This document shows positions 33,687-38,516 of a stretch of 38,516 nucleotides of DNA, piece by piece. Both the position numbers and the translations under genes were made by a program. The notes beneath the pieces are model-generated. The model was given only the letters and a program-made list of their open reading frames with translations, was not told where the DNA came from and made no database searches. Source of the stretch: Acidobacteriota bacterium (GTDB lineage Bacteria > Acidobacteriota > Blastocatellia > Pyrinomonadales > Pyrinomonadaceae); NCBI GenBank assembly GCA_003223975.1, contig QHXS01000052.1, positions 1 to 38,516 of the forward strand, in the 5' to 3' direction. Position 1 is the stretch's first letter. The number at the start of each line of letters is the position of its first letter.

Positions 33687-34188
33687 ATCTCATCATCGTC
33701 TGTTGCGATGAACGGAGCATCCATTTTCCGCCTTGTTGAACAAATGAATCTGTGACACGCGCTCGACCACTTTGACCCGTCTTTAGGGTCACATTCAAGA
33801 TATATCGAAGAACAGCGTCGCTATCGCTCGCGCTCACTATTTCTCCGTTTGTGATCGCCCAGGACCGAATGGAACGTTCCTCCTTTACATCGGCCAAGGC
33901 TTTGTTCTTGTTTTGAATCTTTCCCTGGACATCGGTAAGTTCAAAATCGTCAGTTGTATTCTGCGCGAGGTAGGTGATATCACCGTCCTTCGAGGCTTCA
34001 GCTATATTATTTGCAATGCTCAGCAGCTCGTTTTTCAATGCTTCGCGATCGACTGGCCGTTTCTCAGACGTGCTTGGTCGATTCGCCGCAGGCTGTTGTT
34101 CTTGAGGAACGGCCGTCCTGCCGCCGTTCGACAAATTACAGAATGAAAATGCGATCGCGAGGGGAAGAAAAGCGAATATCAGTCTCAT
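33685..34188 (-). CDS. Secreted NTF2-like (DUF4440-type) protein
   Basis: A 167-aa protein with a hydrophobic signal (MRLIFAFLPLAIAFSFC). The Cys is preceded by FSF, not a consensus lipobox, so lipidation is doubtful. After a Gln/Pro/Ala linker, residues ~50-160 form an NTF2-like cone: a helix (LKNELLSIANNIAEASKDGD), DDFELTD, then strands VLRYILNVTLKTG and GKWMLRSSQQT. Catalytic function cannot be inferred; DUF4440/SnoaL-like domains can be enzymes or binding modules. The SD is moderate. Confidence 0.7.
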   Translation of the reverse strand: MRLIFAFLPLAIAFSFCNLSNGGRTAVPQEQQPAANRPSTSEKRPVDREALKNELLSIANNIAEASKDGDITYLAQNTTDDFELTDVQGKIQNKNKALADVKEERSIRSWAITNGEIVSASDSDAVLRYILNVTLKTGQSGRARVTDSFVQQGGKWMLRSSQQTMMR

Positions 34189-34252
34189 AAGGACAATCCT
34201 GAATAAGTGTCACGGAAAACGTCGATCGATTTCAATACTAAAAACCGACCAA

Positions 34253-34651
34253 CTATTTCAATCCATATAGGGTGATCATCGATCTTTGTCCTTTACCGAC
34301 CGAAGCGGCCTCGTACCAGAATTTTACGCTAGTGATGTAGCGGTCTTTGCCTGGAAGATCCATAACACGAGATTCGCGACCGGCTTTGATCACGGCTTTA
34401 ACCTCCAAAGGCGTCGTTTCCCCGTTTCTATACGTAACCTCGATCCGGTAAAATCGTATCGCGTGTCGAGAAACGAAGAATTTCAGCGCCCTGAATTGGC
34501 CTTTTGTTGAGCCGATATGAAACGTGTCGGATTCTTCCTGATCAGTTACTTCCTTCGTACCCAGATTTTTCCAGTTTTGAGCTGAAATCTGCGTGGCAGC
34601 TGCAGCGAAAACGAAAACCACGACCGCAGAGATGATCAATGTCTTGAACAT
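34253..34651 (-). CDS. Secreted small protein, DUF2541-like
   Basis: A 132-aa exported protein with a signal peptide ending near ATQISA/QNW. The mature part is beta-rich (WKNLGTKEVT, HIGSTKGQFRALKFFVSR, FYRIEVTYRNGE, KDRYITSVKFWYEA) with charged turns, resembling DUF2541 proteins and small jelly-roll-like periplasmic folds. SD AAGGAG is close ahead of the ATG. Function is not known. The family match is moderate. Confidence 0.6.
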   Translation of the reverse strand: MFKTLIISAVVVFVFAAAATQISAQNWKNLGTKEVTDQEESDTFHIGSTKGQFRALKFFVSRHAIRFYRIEVTYRNGETTPLEVKAVIKAGRESRVMDLPGKDRYITSVKFWYEAASVGKGQRSMITLYGLK

Positions 34652-34724
34652 ATTATTCTCCTTGCTAATCTAAATCGGGACTGGTTGTTGCAAAAGGTAG
34701 AATAGCGAAATCAAGTCAAAAAGA

Positions 34725-34750
34725 AAATGCCCCGCCAAAAAGGCGAGGCT
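34725..34750 (-). terminator. Intrinsic terminator after the 53-aa membrane protein gene
   Basis: On the minus strand GCCTCGCC and GGCGGGGC pair around a five-base T loop (roughly 34748-34727), followed by ATTTTCTTTTTG. It lies 23 bases after the stop at 34773. Confidence 0.7.
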
Positions 34751-34772
34751 TTTGTTGCGGTCATAAACACGA

Positions 34773-34934
34773 TCAGCGAGTTGGTACAGTCACGTTGACA
34801 TCGAGCTCCTTCTTCTGCTTTCCCGAAAGAAATCCTCCATAATACAATGCGCCCATTACGATCGCGACGATCACGATCAGGGCGAATGCCCATACAAAGT
34901 TGCTTGCTGCTCCCGACCCGTTATCTTCTGCCAT
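34773..34934 (-). CDS. Small single-pass membrane protein, unknown function
   Basis: A 53-aa protein with one hydrophobic helix (~13-35, NFVWAFALIVIVAIVMGALYYG) and short charged ends (MAEDNGSG and SGKQKKELDVNV). I chose ATG 34934 because GGAGG stands 7 bases ahead; the open frame continues to 35000 without an SD. It is followed by a good terminator. I recognise no family. A hydrophobic mini-protein with N-out/C-in or reverse topology is likely; role unknown. Confidence 0.72.
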   Translation of the reverse strand: MAEDNGSGAASNFVWAFALIVIVAIVMGALYYGGFLSGKQKKELDVNVTVPTR

Positions 34935-35034
34935 ATTCCTCCGATTGAAATCAAAGTTTAATAAAACGGGAACTGACGTCCATATGGCGTCAGAAGCCAC
35001 CTTTCGACGCTATCCCATCCGGCGCCCTAAAGAC

Positions 35035-35047
35035 TGTCTGCCAGACA
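35035..35047. repeat. TGTCTG-C-CAGACA palindrome
   Basis: A perfect 6-bp inverted repeat around one base, in the short gap between the hemerythrin stop and the upstream region of the 53-aa protein gene, about 100 bases ahead of that gene's start. Size and symmetry suit a dimeric repressor or activator site; no hairpin T-tract follows. Confidence 0.35.
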
Positions 35048-35063
35048 ACACATGGGACCTGCC

Positions 35064-36197
35064 TTAGCGTGATGTAGCTCGAGCTTGTTCAGGTTCCGTC
35101 GCATTGCTTCGCCGGAAACTCGCTTTTTCCGCTTCCATCTGGCTCGCCAGTCTCTCCAATGTCGCGTCTTCTACCTGATCATCCACGAGCGGGAACATTT
35201 CGTCCTCTTCTTCCTCAACGTGATGCTCGACGTCTTCCATGAGAACCCTGATCTTCGCTCTAAACGCTTCCGAATTACCGGAAAGTCCGGCGAGTTCTGC
35301 GAGGAAAGCCTTCACCTGCCGATGTTCTTCCACACCCTCGCGCACTATGCGCTGGAGGTCCTGATCGCCGTTTTTTAAGAGATATGGATAGAAGATCGTC
35401 TCTTCGATATGAGCGTGAGTGTCAAGCTCCTGTTTGATCTTTCGAAAGACCCCCGCATTATCGCCGTTCTCATTCGCTTTAACTCGCTCGAACAGTTCCT
35501 CAACCACTCGGTGGTCCGCTTTTAACAGGTCGATCGCGTTGGGCTCGGTTGGCGTGAGCGCCGACGAAACGGCGTCAACAACTCTCGAAACGATGCCCTT
35601 CTTCGCCGGCTGTTTTCGTTTTGCTGCTGTCGAACGGTTCGTAGTCGTGGTCCGAGTTTTCGGTTTTGCTGTAGAACGGCTTCCAGCCGACGTCGTTCGG
35701 TTTGAAGTACGACCGCTATTCATTGACCGCGTCTTCGAACTCGTCGATTTTGCTCGACCGTTAGTTTTGACTGTAGTTCGCGTTGTCGAGGTTCTCGACT
35801 TTGAAGCGGCTCCGTCACCACGTTTGGTCGAGCTGCGTTTCGCAGATGCCGTCTTCGCCTTAGAGGACGACGTTTTTCTCGACGCCCCGTTTCCCGAACC
35901 CGTAGTTCTGCTTTTGGAAGCCGCCGCGGCTGAACGTGATGCTGAAGTTGATCTTGAAGCAGATCCCTTGGATCCCGATTTCGATGTTGATCGCGAAGAG
36001 CCGGCCTTGGATGTTGTTCGCGACGCCGATGACCTAGACGACGCTGACTTCGATGCCGAAGACGAAGACTTCGATCTCGAAGGCGCCGAGCCGTTCGATC
36101 TCGACGAACTGCTCTTGGTCTTTGCTGCGGTTCGCGACCTTGATGAAGAAGCCCTGGAACCCGATTTGGACTTTGCCGTTTGTTTGGTTGCTGCCAT
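35064..36197 (-). CDS. Hemerythrin-domain protein with long basic histone-H1-like tail
   Basis: A 377-aa protein of two unlike halves. Residues 1-200 are almost only Ser, Lys, Arg, Thr, Ala and Gly with repeated SRS/SKS/TRT units; the only acidic residue is D128. No signal peptide or membrane helix is present. Residues ~220-345 are a hemerythrin four-helix domain with likely di-iron ligands H229, H261, E265, H292, H325 or H326 and E330 (motifs DHRVVEEL, HAHIEETIFYP, EHRQV, EHHVEEEEDEMFP). It ends in a short helical tail. The tail resembles H1/HctB-like DNA-condensing sequences, so DNA or RNA binding is plausible. Start ATG has the strong SD GGGAGG. Hemerythrins bind O2 or NO or sense iron; this one has no signalling domain. 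Confidence 0.88.
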   Translation of the reverse strand: MAATKQTAKSKSGSRASSSRSRTAAKTKSSSSRSNGSAPSRSKSSSSASKSASSRSSASRTTSKAGSSRSTSKSGSKGSASRSTSASRSAAAASKSRTTGSGNGASRKTSSSKAKTASAKRSSTKRGDGAASKSRTSTTRTTVKTNGRAKSTSSKTRSMNSGRTSNRTTSAGSRSTAKPKTRTTTTNRSTAAKRKQPAKKGIVSRVVDAVSSALTPTEPNAIDLLKADHRVVEELFERVKANENGDNAGVFRKIKQELDTHAHIEETIFYPYLLKNGDQDLQRIVREGVEEHRQVKAFLAELAGLSGNSEAFRAKIRVLMEDVEHHVEEEEDEMFPLVDDQVEDATLERLASQMEAEKASFRRSNATEPEQARATSR

Positions 36198-36365
36198 TAG
36201 ATGCCTCCCTTTCTAAGAGTTTTTTCGTTCTCTTCGACCGAGAGTAACAGTTCTTTACAGCGGGATTTGTATTAAACAATACCGGAAAAGGAAACGGCGC
36301 AGCGATGGATTTGCGTGGGAGTCCTGCTCGATAATTATCTGTCAGGTCAAATCAGCCGTCTGCCT

Positions 36366-36512
36366 TCAGGCACATCCAGAGTGCCCGCAATCGCACCTGA
36401 TCTCAACCATGTCCTGGTCCGCGGCATCGCGGCAATGGTCGCTGCAATACGATGCATCGCCAGCCGTCGGACAATTACAGATCTCATGTTCACATCTTCC
36501 ATCGTCAGCCAT
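36366..36512 (-). CDS. Metallothionein-like Cys/His-rich small protein
   Basis: A 48-aa protein whose ATG (36512) has SD GGAGG 8 bases ahead; the frame extends to 36569 but without an SD. Eight Cys (C7, C12, C14, C23, C27, C40, C42, C47) and three His (H9, H26, H44) lie in a pattern like SmtA-type bacterial metallothioneins: CxCN, YCSxxC, and CGHxGC near the end. Such proteins bind zinc, cadmium or copper. It lies upstream of and on the same strand as the tailed hemerythrin (169 bases apart), so shared regulation is possible. The call rests on Cys/His spacing; function in this organism is inferred. Confidence 0.72.
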   Translation of the reverse strand: MADDGRCEHEICNCPTAGDASYCSDHCRDAADQDMVEIRCDCGHSGCA

Positions 36513-36592
36513 TTTTCTAACCTCCATAGGATTTGGGGATGTTCCTCGTTGGTGCGAAGGTTGCCCCAAAATCTACAGAATCGGTCAATAGA

Positions 36593-37369
36593 CTACGGTT
36601 TCTTGGGAGGCACGGTCTTGATCGGCGTCGTTTTGGGATAGATGATCTCGCGACGATCGACTGTCGGCGACGGTTTCGGAGCGTCGGCGCCAGCTGGCAC
36701 GATCCAGATCTCATAAGCCGGATCTTCGCGGAAACCGCCGTCAATTGTCCCGATTCGGTCGGCTGTAATGCCGGCCGTCGTCAATTGCGTTTTCATCCTT
36801 CGCAGCGCAGTCACGGCATAACCGCGAGCGTTTGTTCGCCCGGCATATGCGACAAGATAAACCGAGTCATTAGTATTCGAAAGTGCATTCACAGCGCCTG
36901 CGAGCTTTTCGTTCTCTTTTTCGACCGTCAAGTCATTGAACTCGTCCAGCTTTGTCGCGGGTCCGATCACTTTTAATATCGTGCTAGCCTGAGACGCACA
37001 TTCCGGAGCGTAACCACCGACCCACAGATCCGCGACGATCTCGCGGTTTTGTCCTGCACCCGTCGTATCAACGTTGATCGTCCTCGTGCCTTGCCCGTTT
37101 AAGATCGAGCCGGCCGAAACGCTCCAAACGATCGTCGGAGTTATGTGGGCTTCGCCGCCGGCGATCGAGGCGCCGAACACGGCGGGCTGTCCATCTTTCA
37201 GCACCTTGCCTGAAGAGCTTTGAATGTCGATCTTCGGGCACGGCGGAGCATCAGTGTTTGCCTGAACGACTTTTTCAGTTCGCGCTGTTGGCGGCGGTGT
37301 CTGGGCGAACAACGGCACTGAGCAAAAGCAAAGCAAAACAAGTGTGATGCGAAACGATCTACTTTTCAT
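36593..37369 (-). CDS. Secreted protein with OmpA-like C-terminal domain
   Basis: A 258-aa exported protein: signal peptide MKSRSFRITLVLLCFCSVPLFA/QTPP, then a Pro/Thr linker and a beta-sandwich-like region (~45-140, IVWSVSAGSILNGQGTRTINVD) as in Ig-like bacterial modules. Residues ~160-235 (VYLVAYAGRTNARGYAVTALRRMKTQLTTAGITADRIGTIDGG) follow the OmpA-like peptidoglycan-binding pattern of a strand, helix with NxxRA-like spacing and GxxxxRI. The C-terminus is Pro/Thr/Lys-rich. Strong SD GGAGG. Role probably in cell-wall association. Confidence 0.68.
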   Translation of the reverse strand: MKSRSFRITLVLLCFCSVPLFAQTPPPTARTEKVVQANTDAPPCPKIDIQSSSGKVLKDGQPAVFGASIAGGEAHITPTIVWSVSAGSILNGQGTRTINVDTTGAGQNREIVADLWVGGYAPECASQASTILKVIGPATKLDEFNDLTVEKENEKLAGAVNALSNTNDSVYLVAYAGRTNARGYAVTALRRMKTQLTTAGITADRIGTIDGGFREDPAYEIWIVPAGADAPKPSPTVDRREIIYPKTTPIKTVPPKKP

Positions 37370-37422
37370 TTAGGTTGACCTCCGGCGGGAATCAACAAAA
37401 TATTAACACGAAAAACATTCAT

Positions 37423-38516
37423 CTAACGCAGCAAACTCAGCCGTTTCCGGTATGTTAGCTGACGCCAAATCCACTCCATTGGACCGTATTCAAAATACCT
37501 CAACCACAGTGCGCTGATCACTATTTGGATCGCAAATATCGCGAGTGCGATAAGCGTCGAATTGAATGCTCCGAACCGGCCAAACTGGCCAAATCCGTAA
37601 CCGTAAAATATCGTTACGCAAATCACGGTCTGCAGAAGGTAGTTCGTCAATGCCATTCGCCCGACTGGTGCGATCAGCTTCAACAAGGTCTGCCAAACGT
37701 CCTTCTGCCAAAGCGTTGCGACCAAGGCGATAATAAAAAGTGCGAGGGCCGGAACTCCGAATGCGTAACCAATAACGCCCACAACAGCCGCCAACGATGG
37801 CGGAACCGGCGATTCGTTTCCGGCGAGAATCGCGAAAACAAGGTTGCCGACCACACCAACCGCGAAGCCCCATATCAAAACTTTTCGGAGCAACACTTGG
37901 TTATTCGATAAATCCTGAAAGATCCTTTTCCGGTGCGCATATACGCCGAGCAGGAACATCGCCAGGATCTTTGGGAATCGCATTCCGGCGACGAGGCCGA
38001 TATAACGTCCGACGACGTAATTCTTGTTGTAATCAGTGACGATCTGCCAAAAGCCCGACGTCGAGACGGTGCTAACCGCGTTGTTCCATTGATCGGCCTG
38101 GGCTTTTTCGATCGCCGCCCCTGCGTCCGGCGGTGCAAATACCGAAAACAGGACGAACAGCAGTGCGTACCAAATTACCGGCATGAGGACCATCCAAAAT
38201 GCCCATTTGAGAAGCGACTCGTCAGGTTTTTTGCGAAACAGGATCAGGACAAAGCCCATCAGCGCATAGATGCTCAGGATATCGCCCGCCCACAGCAAAT
38301 ATGCGTGCAGCAGCCCGATGACGAGCAGCCAAAACAACCGCCGCGTGAAAAGCGACGCATTCGTGTCGTCGCGTTCCTCGGCACGCGCGATCTGAAGTGC
38401 AAAGCCGAAACCGAAAAGGAACGAAAAGATCGAATAGAATTTACCCTCGATCAGAAAATGCACGAGGAAGTGAACTATCTGGTCGGTCAACGGCGCTTGT
38501 GCTTCAAGGGCCGGCG
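37423..38516 (-). CDS. DUF418-domain membrane protein, 5' partial
   Basis: Multi-pass inner-membrane protein of the DUF418/YeiB group. The frame remains open to the window end (PALEAQAPLT... before the first in-window TTG at 38490), so the N-terminus, normally containing the first helices, is outside. Visible signatures: GKFYSIFSFLFGFGFALQ, RRLFWLLVIGLLHAYLLWAGDILSIYAL, and the C-terminal VGRMALTNYLLQTVICVTIFYG and LRYFEYGPMEWIWRQLTY. About nine hydrophobic helices remain. The substrate of this family is not settled. Confidence 0.9.
   Translation of the reverse strand, partial: PALEAQAPLTDQIVHFLVHFLIEGKFYSIFSFLFGFGFALQIARAEERDDTNASLFTRRLFWLLVIGLLHAYLLWAGDILSIYALMGFVLILFRKKPDESLLKWAFWMVLMPVIWYALLFVLFSVFAPPDAGAAIEKAQADQWNNAVSTVSTSGFWQIVTDYNKNYVVGRYIGLVAGMRFPKILAMFLLGVYAHRKRIFQDLSNNQVLLRKVLIWGFAVGVVGNLVFAILAGNESPVPPSLAAVVGVIGYAFGVPALALFIIALVATLWQKDVWQTLLKLIAPVGRMALTNYLLQTVICVTIFYGYGFGQFGRFGAFNSTLIALAIFAIQIVISALWLRYFEYGPMEWIWRQLTYRKRLSLLR

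Noticed and set aside
35419-36216. 265-codon acidic plus-strand ORF opposite the hemerythrin tail
   Set aside because: Shadow of the low-complexity basic tail; it is Asp/Glu/Phe/Leu-rich only because it is the complement.
36315-36641. 108-codon plus-strand ORF opposite the metallothionein-like gene
   Set aside because: No SD, no family match; the minus-strand frame has the Cys/His pattern and a good SD.
1-38516. tRNA, rRNA, insertion sequence, integrase or phage genes
   Set aside because: None found on reading both strands; I cannot exclude short RNAs without a covariance search.

Overview
The window looks like a chromosomal segment from an Acidobacteriota-like bacterium, most plausibly class Blastocatellia (Pyrinomonadaceae-like). 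This is inferred from gene content and has not been searched. Pointers are an Oar-type TonB-dependent receptor with an N-terminal carboxypeptidase-regulatory domain and no iron-uptake neighbours, a secretin carrying a C-terminal cohesin-like domain, a FecR-only secreted protein, a DUF1835 protein and the canonical rimP-nusA-infB-rbfA-nrnA order. I saw no phage, insertion sequence, CRISPR array, tRNA or rRNA. The window is cut inside a gene at both ends.

Layout. (1) 1-4034: end of a type II secretion/type IV pilus operon (secretin, two pseudopilins, PilM-like ATPase). (2) 4131-6292: ECF sigma factor, zinc-finger anti-sigma factor and a bactofilin-like membrane protein whose start overlaps the anti-sigma stop. 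(3) 6419-11511: DUF5666-like secreted protein, large Oar-like outer-membrane receptor, small secreted LolA-like protein. (4) 11508-14583, minus strand: UDP-sugar epimerase and UDP-glucose dehydrogenase for envelope or exopolysaccharide sugars, preceded by a FecR-domain protein with its own promoter and terminator. (5) 15103-16483: ROK glucokinase and a small unknown protein. (6) 16489-22753: promoter, attenuator-like hairpin, then rimP-nusA-infB-rbfA-nrnA. (7) 22996-25951: CobO, PgpA, DUF1835 protein, and CorA on the opposite strand. (8) 26329-29655: RRM/RGG RNA-binding protein, NatA/NatB-type ABC exporter, CYTH phosphatase/cyclase. (9) 29652-33634: soluble hybrid histidine kinase divergent from an NtrC-type sigma-54 activator, then a GlsB/YeaQ stress membrane protein. 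(10) 33685-38516, minus strand: small secreted, membrane and stress proteins, including a hemerythrin with a 200-residue histone-H1-like basic tail, a 48-residue metallothionein-like protein, an OmpA-like secreted protein and a DUF418 membrane protein.

How the parts fit. Most of the window is core machinery (translation, secretion, envelope sugars, cofactors). The least ordinary stretch is 34773-36512, where a single-pass mini-protein, the tailed hemerythrin and the metallothionein-like protein lie together on one strand. Its composition suggests metal/oxygen stress and possibly nucleoid binding. Convergent genes are packed to zero spacing at three places, and several operons carry leader hairpins (rimP, glucokinase, RRM) that could be RNA-level switches.
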